A stretch of 64,000 nt of DNA from Oscillospiraceae bacterium (GCA_015068555.1 SVKI01000002.1:1-64000); one strand, 5' to 3'. Positions 1 to 8,863 are shown, counted from the first letter of the stretch. The notes: a model not told the origin generated them from the sequence alone. Numbers and translations are program-made.

Positions 1-1677
1 TATCCTGTCAACCAAAACACTCCCGTAGATGCAGTGGCAGGACTAAACAGTGTTTCTCACTCAAGCGCAATCTGGACTGCCGCTTACACACTTCTTGCCT
101 ATCAGCAAGGTGCCTACAGCATTGGAACGCAGGAAGCAGATTTAGTTGATGCACTTTTAGATGCACAAATTGATGAGAACGGCGGTTGGACCGCTTGGGA
201 AACAGCAGAGGCAGATGCTACAGGTATGGCTATCCTGGCACTTGCTAAATACTACAATGATAATGCTGATGTTAAGAATGCTGTCGATAAGGCAGTTTCA
301 TACCTTAGTGAAGTTCAGCTCAGTAACGGTGGCTTTGGCGGAACATGGGGTGAGAATGCCAACAATTCTGCCTGTGTTATTATGGGACTTAGTGCGATGG
401 GCATCAACCCTGACACCGATATCCGTTTCATCAAGAATGGAAACAGTGCCCTTGATCGCCTTTTAGATTTTGCATTGGAAAATAATAGCGGTTTTGTACT
501 TAATGTCGGAGATACCACAATAAATGCTTATGCTACACAACAGGGCTTTCCTGCTCTTATTGCAGCATATCAAATGATTAAAAACGGTACAGCCTGCAAT
601 GTCTATGACTTTAGCGGTAACAGTTTGACTCCGGGCCGTGCTACAGGTAAAGGTACCGTTACAACTCCGTCTGCTCCAAGTGGAGACAACATTAGAGTCA
701 CCTTAACCATAAAGGCTGATACAGGTTATTGGCTCAATAACAAATCTGTTACCATATCCGGTACCGGTGCTACCGTATATCATGCCCTTATAAAAGCACT
801 TGAAAACAGTGGCATCACTCAGGAGGGCGCTGAAAGTGGATATGTTAAATCCATGACAAAAGGCGGTAGCACGCTGACTGAGTTTGACGATGGTAAAGAC
901 TCCGGTTGGATGTATAAAGTAAATGGTGCTTTGCCGAATGTGGGACTGACCGAATGCGAAATTGATGACGGAGATAAAATTGTTTGGTTCTTTACTAATG
1001 ACTGGACAACTGTTCCGGGCACAACAGGTTCCTTTGTAGGAAAAGGAACTTCTTCTAAAAAAGATACAAATGAGGAAGAAGCCAAAAAGGAAGATGCCGA
1101 ATCTTTAGAAAAACCTGCTTTCAAAGAAACAACATTTGCTGATGTTAAAAAAGACAATTGGCATTATGAATCTGTAAAGTACGTGTACGAAAATAATCTT
1201 ATGCAAGGCACAGATAACGGGTTTGAGCCTGAAAGCAAGATGTCAAGGTCTATGCTCGTAACCGTTCTTTACAGAATGGCAAAACCTGAAGAAAAAGCGA
1301 ATAATCATAACTTTGCAGATGTACCTGAAGGTCAGTGGTATTTTGATGCAGTTGCTTGGGCAGCAGAGAATAATATTGTGAACGGAGTGAGTGAGAACAA
1401 ATTTGCTCCTGATGAAGATATTACTCGTGAACAAATGGCGCTTATTATCTATCGTTTTGCAAAGATGCAGGGTTATGATGTAACTAATAAGGCAGACATT
1501 TCAAGCTTTATAGATACAGATGATGTAAGCGATTGGGCACTTGATGCACTTTCTTGGGCAAACAAAACAGAACTCGTCAATGGTACAAGTGAAACCACAC
1601 TTTCGCCGAAGGCTACGGCAACCCGTGCTCAGGTTGCAGCAATTCTCATGCGTTTCTGTGAGAATACAGCAAAATAA
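1..1677 (+). CDS. Surface corrinoid-binder-like protein: alpha/alpha barrel repeats + DUF4430 + 3 SLH domains (5' end off window)
   Basis: The reading frame is open from base 1, so the GTG at 34 in the ORF track is internal and the N-terminus with its signal peptide lies outside the window. The first ~190 residues hold prenyltransferase/squalene-cyclase-type repeats (QIDENGGW, QLSNGGFGG), the fold of the alpha domain of intrinsic factor and transcobalamin. A DUF4430/transcobalamin C-terminal-like module follows at about residues 225-330 (DSGWMYKVNG, GDKIVWFF). Three SLH repeats occupy about residues 368-547 (FADVKKDNW, FADVPEGQW, WALDALSW), which would bind the protein to secondary cell wall polymer. 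First gene seen of a cluster with CobO-like and ECF transporter genes, so a surface B12/corrinoid binder is the likely role. The family match is seen; ligand identity is inference. Confidence 0.82.
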   Translation, partial: YPVNQNTPVDAVAGLNSVSHSSAIWTAAYTLLAYQQGAYSIGTQEADLVDALLDAQIDENGGWTAWETAEADATGMAILALAKYYNDNADVKNAVDKAVSYLSEVQLSNGGFGGTWGENANNSACVIMGLSAMGINPDTDIRFIKNGNSALDRLLDFALENNSGFVLNVGDTTINAYATQQGFPALIAAYQMIKNGTACNVYDFSGNSLTPGRATGKGTVTTPSAPSGDNIRVTLTIKADTGYWLNNKSVTISGTGATVYHALIKALENSGITQEGAESGYVKSMTKGGSTLTEFDDGKDSGWMYKVNGALPNVGLTECEIDDGDKIVWFFTNDWTTVPGTTGSFVGKGTSSKKDTNEEEAKKEDAESLEKPAFKETTFADVKKDNWHYESVKYVYENNLMQGTDNGFEPESKMSRSMLVTVLYRMAKPEEKANNHNFADVPEGQWYFDAVAWAAENNIVNGVSENKFAPDEDITREQMALIIYRFAKMQGYDVTNKADISSFIDTDDVSDWALDALSWANKTELVNGTSETTLSPKATATRAQVAAILMRFCENTAK

Positions 1678-1691
1678 AATTCACGGTAATC

Positions 1692-1725
1692 AGCGAACAG
1701 TCAGCCTAAAAACTGACTGCTCGCT
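1692..1725 (+). other. Intercistronic hairpin
   Basis: The arms agcgaacagtcag and ctgactgctcgct pair with one A-C mismatch around an 8-base loop. There is no strong T-run after it, so it may be a weak terminator or an mRNA-processing/stabilising structure between the first two surface-protein genes. Confidence 0.4.
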
Positions 1726-1752
1726 AATACTGTTTTAAAAGGAGCATTAAGA

Positions 1753-3360
1753 ATGAAGAAATTTATAGGACTACTATTATCTTTGACAATTCTTTTCAGC
1801 TTTTCATCAGAGGTTTTCGCTTTTGATACGGATCATGTAAATGCTACTTTAGAAAGCGTTGGAAATTATTTATATGAAACTGTAAAAGAGCCGATTATAG
1901 GCTCTATTGGTGGCGAATGGTCGGTTTTAGGTCTTGCACGAAGTGATATGGATATTCCCGATGAATATTTTGAAAATTACTATCAGAGGGTTACAAAATA
2001 TGTGAAAGACTGTGGCGGTGTACTCCATAACAAAAAATATACCGAAAATTCAAGAGTGATAGTCGCTCTCACCTCTATCGGCAAAAACCCTGCTGATATT
2101 GCAGGTTACAATCTTTTAACGGCACTTTCTGATTATGAAAAAACAATATGGCAGGGCGTAAACGGAGCTATATGGGCACTCATTGCACTTGACAGCGGAC
2201 ATTATGACATGCCAAATAACCCAAATGCCAAGATTCAGGCAACAAGAGAAATGTATATACATCATATTCTTGAAAAGCAAACCTCTGATGGCGGATGGGC
2301 ATTATCGGGAGAAATGGCGAATCCTGATGTTACCGGAATGGCACTTCAGGCACTTTCCAAATATCAGGATAACGACAAGGTTAAGTCAGCAACAGAAAAA
2401 GCACTTAATTGCTTATCTAAAATGCAGAAAGAAAACGGTGGATTTTCAAGTTATGAAACAGAAAACTGCGAAAGTAGTGTTCAGGTGCTTGTTGCCTTTT
2501 GCGAGCTCGGTATCCCGATTGATGATACGCGCTTTGTAAAAAACGGAAAGTCTGTGCTTGATAATCTTTTTTCATTCTACGATAACGGAAAAGGCTTTAA
2601 GCATATACACGGAGATTCTACAAACTTAATGGCAACAGAACAATGTTTTTATGCTCTTGTTGCATTAAAACGTACAAGTGAAGGTAAGACCTCACTTTAT
2701 GATATGAGTGATGCTAAGAGGCTTAATGTTAGTTCAGGTGCAACAGAACTTGCGGGAAAAAATGCAGATGTGAAGAAAATGAATGTTATAAACCCCGGCA
2801 AGACCTTTGCAGATATTGTCGGCCATAAAGATAAAACAGCAATTGAAGCCTTGGCTTCAAGAGGAATTATAAACGGCAAGACAGAAAATGGTTTTGAGCC
2901 AAACAGTACAATGACAAGAGCTGAATTTGCAACCATTATTGCAAGAGGACTCGGACTTCCGCAAAAGCGCAGTAATGTTTTCCAAGATGTGACTGAAAAC
3001 GATTGGTTTTATAACTATGTGGGTACTGCATACGCTTACGGAATTATAAAAGGCGTATCTGAAAATGAATTTAACCCTAACGGTACAATAACCCGCGAAG
3101 AAGCGGCAGTAATGGTTACAAGGGCAGCTTCGCTTTGCGGAATGGATACTGAAATGGACGCACTTAGCATTCGTGATAGCTTGGCACAGTTTTTTGATTA
3201 TGTAAAAGTATCTGATTGGTCGCAAAGCTCACTTGCTTTTTGCTATAATGAAAAAATCCTTGATGACAGCGTTATGGATATAAAGTCTAAAGAAGCCGTT
3301 ACAAGAGCAGAAATAGCATCTATGCTTTACAATATGCTTTTGTCTGCAAAGCTCATGTAA
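1753..3360 (+). CDS. Secreted alpha/alpha barrel repeat protein with SLH anchors (corrinoid-binder-like, no DUF4430)
   Basis: 535 aa. Signal peptide MKKFIGLLLSLTILFSFSSE followed by AFA-type cleavage; AAGGAG sits 8 bases before the ATG. Residues ~60-320 carry prenyltransferase-type repeats (EKQTSDGGW, MQKENGGFSS), matching the alpha-domain half of the upstream protein. Residues ~345-535 hold three SLH-like repeats (FADIVGHKDKTAIEALASRG, FQDVTENDWFYNYVG, and a degenerate third). It lacks the DUF4430 module, which the next gene supplies as a membrane protein, so the two may form a split version of the first gene's product. SLH anchoring places it on the outer wall. A catalytic terpene cyclase role is unlikely because it is secreted and wall-anchored. 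Confidence 0.8.
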   Translation: MKKFIGLLLSLTILFSFSSEVFAFDTDHVNATLESVGNYLYETVKEPIIGSIGGEWSVLGLARSDMDIPDEYFENYYQRVTKYVKDCGGVLHNKKYTENSRVIVALTSIGKNPADIAGYNLLTALSDYEKTIWQGVNGAIWALIALDSGHYDMPNNPNAKIQATREMYIHHILEKQTSDGGWALSGEMANPDVTGMALQALSKYQDNDKVKSATEKALNCLSKMQKENGGFSSYETENCESSVQVLVAFCELGIPIDDTRFVKNGKSVLDNLFSFYDNGKGFKHIHGDSTNLMATEQCFYALVALKRTSEGKTSLYDMSDAKRLNVSSGATELAGKNADVKKMNVINPGKTFADIVGHKDKTAIEALASRGIINGKTENGFEPNSTMTRAEFATIIARGLGLPQKRSNVFQDVTENDWFYNYVGTAYAYGIIKGVSENEFNPNGTITREEAAVMVTRAASLCGMDTEMDALSIRDSLAQFFDYVKVSDWSQSSLAFCYNEKILDDSVMDIKSKEAVTRAEIASMLYNMLLSAKLM

Positions 3361-3371
3361 GGAGGAATTCG

Positions 3372-4262
3372 ATGAGAAAACATAAAAATAAAGTTATAGC
3401 AGGTGTTGTTATCGCAATTCTTTTAGCTTTTGTCTTTTGGTATGGCGGTGATGCACCGAGACTTCGTGGGTGGCCTCCTCAGTCTAAAGAAACTGCCACA
3501 GTAGTCCAAAATGACGAACCTACTAAAGAAGAAATTGCAGAGGCGGAAAAAGCTATCAGCGATATTTCGATTAAGAAAGAAAACGCACCTGCCACAGAAG
3601 AAAATAAACCACAAAAGCAAGACGGAGCACCCATGACTCCGGCGGAGAAAATTGCTATGGCACAAAAAATTGCTGAAAGCACACAATCCGCTACCAAAAT
3701 TAAACCAAGCAACGAAGAATATTCCGAAGAACAAGGAATGGTGATAAACGAGGGTACGGGCAAAGGCCAATATAGAACCGGTCCTGTTCCTGATGGAAAA
3801 CCGCTGCCAATTGAACCTGAAAATATTGTCATTACAGATAAAGAGAGTACTTGCACTTTATCTATAAGATGTGATACAATTCTTAATAACATTGCCTGGC
3901 TTGATAGAGAAAAGGTTGACATTGTTCCGAAAGACGGCGTTGTTTTTGCAGAAAAGACCGTTACATTTTATGAGGGAGAAAGTGTATTTAATCTGCTTAT
4001 GCGAGAAATGAAACGCAACAAAATACATTTAGAATTTGAAAACACCCCCATATATAACAGTGCATATATTGAGGGTATCGCAAACCTTTATGAGTTTGAA
4101 TGCGGTGAACTTTCAGGATGGATGTACAAGGTCAACGATTGGTTCCCCAATTACGGTTGCTCCCGTTATCAGCTTAAAGCAGGTGATAAGATAGAATGGG
4201 TATATACCTGTGATTTAGGTCATGATGTGGGTGGCCAATATTCGGCAAGGAATGGAAAATAA
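3372..4262 (+). CDS. Membrane-anchored DUF4430 (transcobalamin C-terminal-like) protein
   Basis: 296 aa, 11 bases after the previous stop, with GGAGG ahead of the ATG. One N-terminal hydrophobic segment (residues ~8-24, VIAGVVIAILLAFVFW) without a lipobox, then a long charged low-complexity linker (~35-150) and a C-terminal DUF4430 module (~160-285) with the family signature SGWMYKVNDWFPNYG and GDKIEWVYT. DUF4430 resembles the small beta domain of intrinsic factor and transcobalamin that closes over cobalamin. Its position between a surface alpha-barrel protein and a corrinoid adenosyltransferase suggests a membrane-proximal relay that hands ligand to the ECF transporter. The domain is clear; the relay is inference. 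Confidence 0.8.
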   Translation: MRKHKNKVIAGVVIAILLAFVFWYGGDAPRLRGWPPQSKETATVVQNDEPTKEEIAEAEKAISDISIKKENAPATEENKPQKQDGAPMTPAEKIAMAQKIAESTQSATKIKPSNEEYSEEQGMVINEGTGKGQYRTGPVPDGKPLPIEPENIVITDKESTCTLSIRCDTILNNIAWLDREKVDIVPKDGVVFAEKTVTFYEGESVFNLLMREMKRNKIHLEFENTPIYNSAYIEGIANLYEFECGELSGWMYKVNDWFPNYGCSRYQLKAGDKIEWVYTCDLGHDVGGQYSARNGK

Positions 4263-4278
4263 ATCAGGAGTTTATGTT

Positions 4279-4791
4279 ATGATACAAACTTATTTTGGAA
4301 ACGGAAAAGGAAAAACAACTGCTGCTGTCGGCTCGGCTGTGAGATGTGCCGGATGCGGTAATAAAGTTTTATTTGTGCAGTTTCTAAAAAATAATGATTC
4401 CGCAGAATTTAAGGCTTTAAAAGAAATTAAAGGCATAGATGTTTTATATTCATACGAACATTATGAGCTTTATGACAACCTGAATAAAGACCGCACATCT
4501 GCACTTGCTAAAGCATACAACAAACTTCTTTTTGAAGATGCAAAAAGTAAAGCAGCCTCTTATCAAATGATTATTTTAGATGAGATACTCGATGCAGCCC
4601 GATACGGGTATATAAATGAAGAGGCGTTATTAGAGTTGCTTTCTGAACTGAAGGCACAGTCAGAAATTATACTTACCGGACACAATCTTACAGAAAAAAT
4701 AGCAGATGTATCAGACTATATCTCTGAAATCAAGGAGATAAGTCATCCATATACAAAAGGTGTTTCACCACGAGAAGGAATTGAATTTTAA
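4279..4791 (+). CDS. cobO: Cob(I)alamin/corrinoid adenosyltransferase, CobO/BtuR family
   Basis: 170 aa from the ATG at 4279 (CAGGAG 8 bases upstream); the ORF-track start at 4222 overlaps the previous gene and has no ribosome site. Walker A GNGKGKTT is at residues ~7-14, followed by VLFVQFLKN, a Walker B-like IILDEILDAARYG, and the C-terminal family signature HPYTKGVSPREGIEF. The family transfers the adenosyl group of ATP to Co(I) corrinoids, giving adenosylcobamides, in the cytosol. Its place between surface binders and an ECF transporter suggests it adenosylates imported corrinoid. Length is normal for the short BtuR type. Confidence 0.88.
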   Translation: MIQTYFGNGKGKTTAAVGSAVRCAGCGNKVLFVQFLKNNDSAEFKALKEIKGIDVLYSYEHYELYDNLNKDRTSALAKAYNKLLFEDAKSKAASYQMIILDEILDAARYGYINEEALLELLSELKAQSEIILTGHNLTEKIADVSDYISEIKEISHPYTKGVSPREGIEF

Positions 4792-4792
4792 C

Positions 4793-5680
4793 ATGAGCGA
4801 ATTTAAAACATATCACCCGATTGTAAATTTCGTGTACTTCGTATTTGTAATCGGGTTCAGTTGCTTTTTTATGCATCCCGTAAGTCTTTGTATTTCACTT
4901 GTGAGTGGTTTTACATATTCTGTGATGCTGAAAGGCAAGAAAACAATTAAAAACAACTTAATCTATATGCTTCCGATGCTTGTGGTAATGGCACTTATAA
5001 ACCCTGCCTTTAATCACGAAGGTGTTACCATTATAGAGTATTTGCCGAGCGGAAACCCATTGACACTTGAATCAATCGTTTATGGAATTTGTGCAGCCAC
5101 AATGATTGTGAGCGTTATCTGTCATTTCTCTTGCTACAATGAGGTTATGACGAGCGATAAGTTCATCTATCTGTTCGGTAAAATCATACCTGCTATGTCG
5201 CTTATTATATCTATGACACTTCGATTTGTTCCAAAGTTTTCAGCACAGCTTAAAGTGGTAACAAACGCACAAAGGTGCATGGGGCGTGATGTTTCAAACG
5301 GAAGTATGATTAAACGCGCGAAAAACGGACTGAATATCTTGTCGATTATGACAACGTGGTCGCTTGAAAACGCCATTGAAACCGCAGACAGTATGAAATC
5401 CCGTGGCTACGGCATACCGGGCAGAACGGCGTTTTCAATATTTACTTTTGATAAGAGAGATAAAAAAGCCCTTGTTTGTATTTTGCTTTTAGGTATATAT
5501 ACACTTGTGGGAAACTTGATGGGAGAAACAGCTTTCAGCTTCTTTCCGTCAATACAAGCGGCGAAGGTCTCACCGTTCGGCATAAGCGTATTTTTAGCAT
5601 ATTTACTGCTTTGTATATGTCCTGTAATAATTGAATTGTGGGAGGTGAGAAAATGGAAAGCTTTAAGATCGAAAAATTAA
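4793..5680 (+). CDS. ecfT: ECF transporter T component (EcfT-like)
   Basis: 295 aa starting one base after the cobO-like stop. Multiple hydrophobic segments (VYFVFVIGFSCFF, LIYMLPMLVVMALI, IVYGICAATMIVSVICHF, and two near the C-terminus). The cytoplasmic coupling region is recognisable: RFVPKFSAQLKVVTNAQRC and the canonical Ala/Ser-Arg-Gly coupling helix ADSMKSRGYG. EcfT couples the ATPases to the substrate-binding S component in the membrane. The gene overlaps the next (ABC-ABC-S) by 28 bases, so translation is probably coupled. This is a dedicated group I-type T subunit for this cluster rather than a shared one, judging by context. Confidence 0.85.
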   Translation: MSEFKTYHPIVNFVYFVFVIGFSCFFMHPVSLCISLVSGFTYSVMLKGKKTIKNNLIYMLPMLVVMALINPAFNHEGVTIIEYLPSGNPLTLESIVYGICAATMIVSVICHFSCYNEVMTSDKFIYLFGKIIPAMSLIISMTLRFVPKFSAQLKVVTNAQRCMGRDVSNGSMIKRAKNGLNILSIMTTWSLENAIETADSMKSRGYGIPGRTAFSIFTFDKRDKKALVCILLLGIYTLVGNLMGETAFSFFPSIQAAKVSPFGISVFLAYLLLCICPVIIELWEVRKWKALRSKN

Positions 5681-8328
5681 GTTTTAGTTATCCTGCCAGA
5701 TGCGATAAAGTTCTTGAAGATATAAACTTCACAGTAAATCAAGGTGAATTCGTTTTGTTTTGCGGCAAATCGGGTTGCGGTAAGACAACGCTTTTAAGAT
5801 TATTAAAATCATCGCTTGCACCACACGGTGAAATAAGCGGAAATATTTGGTTTAATGGTAAACCTCTTGCAGACTATGACACAAAGGAACAAGCATCGGG
5901 CATTGGCTTTGTGATGCAGAATCCTGATAATCAGATTGTCACTGACAAGGTATGGCACGAGCTTGCGTTTGGACTCGAGAGCCTTGGGTACAAACAAACC
6001 GAAATCAGGACAAGAGTTTCTGAAATGGCATCGTTTTTCGGCATACAGACCTGGTTTTATAAAAAAGTGACAGAACTTTCAGGCGGTCAGAAGCAACTTT
6101 TGAACCTTGCGTCTGTTATGGCTATGCAGCCGTCTGTCCTTATATTGGATGAGCCTACAAGTCAGCTTGATCCAATCGCTGCCGGGGGGTTTTTGAAAAC
6201 ACTTGAAAAGATAAACCGTGACCTTGGGACAACCATTATTCTCGCAGAACATCGTTTGGAAGAGGCCTTCCCGATGGCTGACAGGGTTGTCATTATGGAT
6301 GGTGGCAAAATCATCGCAGATGAAGTGCCGAATGAGGTTGGCAAAATTCTTAAAACGAAAAATCATGATATGTATAAAGCGCTTCCAACGCCCATGAAAG
6401 TTCACGGCGCAGTGGCAAATGCGCAGCCGTGTCCGTTGACGGTAAGAGACGGCAGAGTATGGCTTGAAGAATATGCAAAGGAAAATGATTTACATTCTGA
6501 TGTTATCCCCGATGATACCTTAAAAGATAATGGCGATGTTGTTATTGAAATTAAAGATGCTTGGTTCAGATACGAAAAGGATCTGCCCGATGTTATAAAA
6601 GGGTTAAATCTGCAGGTGAGGAAGGGAGAACTATTGTGCCTTGTCGGCGGTAACGGCACGGGAAAGTCAACGGCGCTTTCGCTTATATCGGGGCTCAACA
6701 CGCCATACAGAGGTAGTATAGAGATAAAAAGACAAGGCATTTCTGAAATCAAGAATTTGTATGATGGGCTTTTAGGTGTTCTTCCACAGAATCCGCAGAG
6801 TGTGTTTGTTAAAAAGACGGTGTATCTTGACCTGATGTCAATACTCACCGACAAGACATATACCAAGGAAGAAAAAGAACAAAAGGTACATAACATAGCT
6901 GTACTTTGCAGAATAGAAAAACTTTTAGAAAGCCATCCTTATGATTTATCAGGCGGCGAACAACAAAGAGCAGCACTTGCTAAAATACTCCTTATGGAGC
7001 CTGAAATACTGCTCCTTGACGAGCCGACTAAAGGAATGGATGCTCATTTCAAAGAAGAATTTGCAGAGATTCTCTCGGACTTAAAGGCAAACGATGTTAC
7101 AATTCTTATGGTATCTCACGATATTGAGTTCTGTGCTGAATTCGCCGACAGATGCGCCCTTGTTTTTGACGGCAGCATAACCTCGGTTGATACACCGAGA
7201 GAATTCTTCAAGGGTAAGAACTTCTATACCACAGCTGCAAATCGTATGGCAAGAACTTGTCTTCCTGATGCGGTTTTAGCTGAAGATATTATTCTTGCTT
7301 GCGGTGGTAAAGCAGAAAAGAGAGAAAGACAATCTCGAACTATAGAATTACATAAGGTTCAAAATGAAAATAAGCCACGAAAAGAGAAAATACAAAAACT
7401 GACACCTGTCAGAATGATTATCGGCAGTGTTTTTGCTTTGCTTTTTGTGCTGACATCAGTATCCTTTATAATCGATATTGATGTGTTGGGGTTTGCAAAA
7501 ATAAGGTTCTTAGGTCTTGATACATTGCAGATAATCGCAGTTATTGAAATAGCAATTAGTTGTTTTTGTTTCTTCCCGCAAAAAGATATTGGAATCGAAG
7601 TAATACAGGTTCCCAAGTCGGACAGAAAACTGACCAAAAGAACTCTTATGGCGTTGTTTCTGATACTGCTCATAATACCTGCTACAATATACATCGGCGT
7701 TTTCTTCTTGGGTGACAGGAAGTATTATTTTACAAGCCTTTTAATCATACTCGAGACGATCATACCGTTTCTAATGGTGTTTGAGTCGAGAAAGCCAAAA
7801 GCGAGAGAGCTTATTGTAATAAGTGTACTTTGCGCTATTGCAGTCGCAGGCAGGGCGGCATTTTTTATGTTGCCACAATTCAAACCTGTTGTTGCACTTG
7901 TCATTATTGCAGGTGTTTGCTTTGGAGGTGAAACAGGTTTTCTGGTTGGAGCAGTAACCGGATTTGTTTCAAACTTTTTCTTTGGACAAGGTCCATGGGC
8001 ACCGTGGCAAATGTTTGCCTTTGGAATTATCGGTTTTATTGCAGGAATACTTTTCAAAAAAGGTTTTCTTCGTAAAACAAAAGCTTCTCTTTGTATTTTT
8101 GGATTTTTAGCAACCTTTGTTATCTACGGTGGAATTATGAATCCTTCATCTGTTATTATGTGGCAGAGCAAAATTACATGGGATATGATTGAATCTGCCT
8201 ATATTATGGGAATGCCATTTGATTTAATCCATGCACTCGGAACGGCCTTTTTCCTTTGGTTTATATCCACGCCCATGATAGAAAAACTTGAAAGAATCAA
8301 AGTTAAATATGGTTTGATTGAAAGATAA
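5653..8328 (+). CDS. Fused ECF transporter: two ABC ATPase domains + S-component-like membrane domain
   Basis: 891 aa from the ATG at 5653, with GGAGGTGAG just upstream. ABC domain 1 (residues ~1-235) has Walker A GKSGCGKTT, signature LSGGQKQ and Walker B LILDEPTS. ABC domain 2 (~295-530) has GGNGTGKST, LSGGEQQR and LLLDEPTKG. A linker and about five hydrophobic segments follow, then a C-terminal region (~710-880) like ECF S components (ALVIIAGVCFGGETGFLVGAV, FGQGPWAPWQMFAFGI). Two ATPases on one chain are common in Clostridia; the added S-type domain makes a nearly complete importer with EcfT. Neighbours argue for corrinoid as substrate, perhaps CbrT-like; the substrate cannot be read from sequence. 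Last gene of the cluster. Confidence 0.83.
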   Translation: MESFKIEKLSFSYPARCDKVLEDINFTVNQGEFVLFCGKSGCGKTTLLRLLKSSLAPHGEISGNIWFNGKPLADYDTKEQASGIGFVMQNPDNQIVTDKVWHELAFGLESLGYKQTEIRTRVSEMASFFGIQTWFYKKVTELSGGQKQLLNLASVMAMQPSVLILDEPTSQLDPIAAGGFLKTLEKINRDLGTTIILAEHRLEEAFPMADRVVIMDGGKIIADEVPNEVGKILKTKNHDMYKALPTPMKVHGAVANAQPCPLTVRDGRVWLEEYAKENDLHSDVIPDDTLKDNGDVVIEIKDAWFRYEKDLPDVIKGLNLQVRKGELLCLVGGNGTGKSTALSLISGLNTPYRGSIEIKRQGISEIKNLYDGLLGVLPQNPQSVFVKKTVYLDLMSILTDKTYTKEEKEQKVHNIAVLCRIEKLLESHPYDLSGGEQQRAALAKILLMEPEILLLDEPTKGMDAHFKEEFAEILSDLKANDVTILMVSHDIEFCAEFADRCALVFDGSITSVDTPREFFKGKNFYTTAANRMARTCLPDAVLAEDIILACGGKAEKRERQSRTIELHKVQNENKPRKEKIQKLTPVRMIIGSVFALLFVLTSVSFIIDIDVLGFAKIRFLGLDTLQIIAVIEIAISCFCFFPQKDIGIEVIQVPKSDRKLTKRTLMALFLILLIIPATIYIGVFFLGDRKYYFTSLLIILETIIPFLMVFESRKPKARELIVISVLCAIAVAGRAAFFMLPQFKPVVALVIIAGVCFGGETGFLVGAVTGFVSNFFFGQGPWAPWQMFAFGIIGFIAGILFKKGFLRKTKASLCIFGFLATFVIYGGIMNPSSVIMWQSKITWDMIESAYIMGMPFDLIHALGTAFFLWFISTPMIEKLERIKVKYGLIER

Positions 8329-8400
8329 TAAGAATCTCACGAAATTCTAACAAACTAAAGTTTGAGAATTTCGAAGAACCTTGTTGCGTTCGCAATAAAA
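8327..8400. repeat. Dispersed ~75-bp palindromic repeat, copy A
   Basis: Begins at the stop codon of the ABC-S gene. Contains an imperfect palindrome, cgaaattct...caaactaaagtttgagaatttcg, and closely matches 53560-53634 (same order of motifs, roughly 10-12 differences). Both copies sit directly after a stop codon on the + strand. Confidence 0.7.
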
Positions 8401-8445
8401 AACCGTGATGAACACTTGTAATTACAACGAGCATCACGGTTTTTG
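8397..8445 (+). terminator. Rho-independent terminator after the ECF cluster
   Basis: AAACCGTGATG pairs with CATCACGGTTT around a loop of about 20 bases and is followed by TTTTTG on the + strand. It closes the corrinoid cluster transcript. Confidence 0.75.
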
Positions 8446-8458
8446 TATATAAGAAAAA

Positions 8459-8484
8459 GGGTGAACAGTTTAAACTGTTCACCC
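8459..8484 (-). terminator. Terminator of rpmB
   Basis: Perfect 13-bp palindrome gggtgaacagttt/aaactgttcaccc; read on the - strand it is followed by a T-run (CCCTTTTTC), 20 bases after the rpmB stop codon. It may also act on + strand transcripts. Confidence 0.7.
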
Positions 8485-8503
8485 TACTTTCGCACCTGTT
8501 AGA

Positions 8504-8692
8504 TTAGACAGCTCTTGTTACCTTGTTAGAACGAAGGCATCTGGAGCAAACACTAATGGTCTTCGGTGTGCCACCCACCATGGCCTTAACTTTTCTGAGG
8601 TTGGGCTTCCAGGTTCTGTTGCTTCTTCTGTGAGAATGGCTGACTTTAATTCCAAACACCATGCTCTTACCGCAAACTTCACATTTTGCCAT
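8504..8692 (-). CDS. rpmB: 50S ribosomal protein L28
   Basis: 62 aa, the usual length. Begins MAKCEVCGKS and retains a second Cys pair (CSRCLRSNK), so this is the zinc-binding C+ form of L28. The motif SHSHRRSNRTWKPNL is typical of the family. GGGAGGTGTACGATAA precedes the ATG. It has its own terminator and stands apart from folD, so it is probably monocistronic. Confidence 0.95.
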   Translation of the reverse strand: MAKCEVCGKSMVFGIKVSHSHRRSNRTWKPNLRKVKAMVGGTPKTISVCSRCLRSNKVTRAV

Positions 8693-8830
8693 TTATCGTA
8701 CACCTCCCATAATTCACAAAACAATAATCAATCAAACAAATGAAAATCATTTACTTTGATAATACACTCTTTGTATCAGCGCATCATAGCGCAAACAAAT
8801 CAGCAAAAGCTATTATATCAAAAAAATATG

Positions 8831-8848
8831 AAAAAAGCAAGCTTTTTT
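8831..8848 (-). terminator. Probable terminator of the ftsK-ygiQ-folD transcript
   Basis: Short hairpin of AAAAAGC/GCTTTTT type, flanked by T-rich sequence on both strands, 16 bases after the folD stop on the - strand. Confidence 0.5.
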
Positions 8849-8863
8849 TATTATTTTTTCAAA

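Noticed and set aside
819-1157. 112-aa - strand ORF
   Set aside because: Antisense shadow of the first surface-protein gene; no ribosome site or recognisable features.
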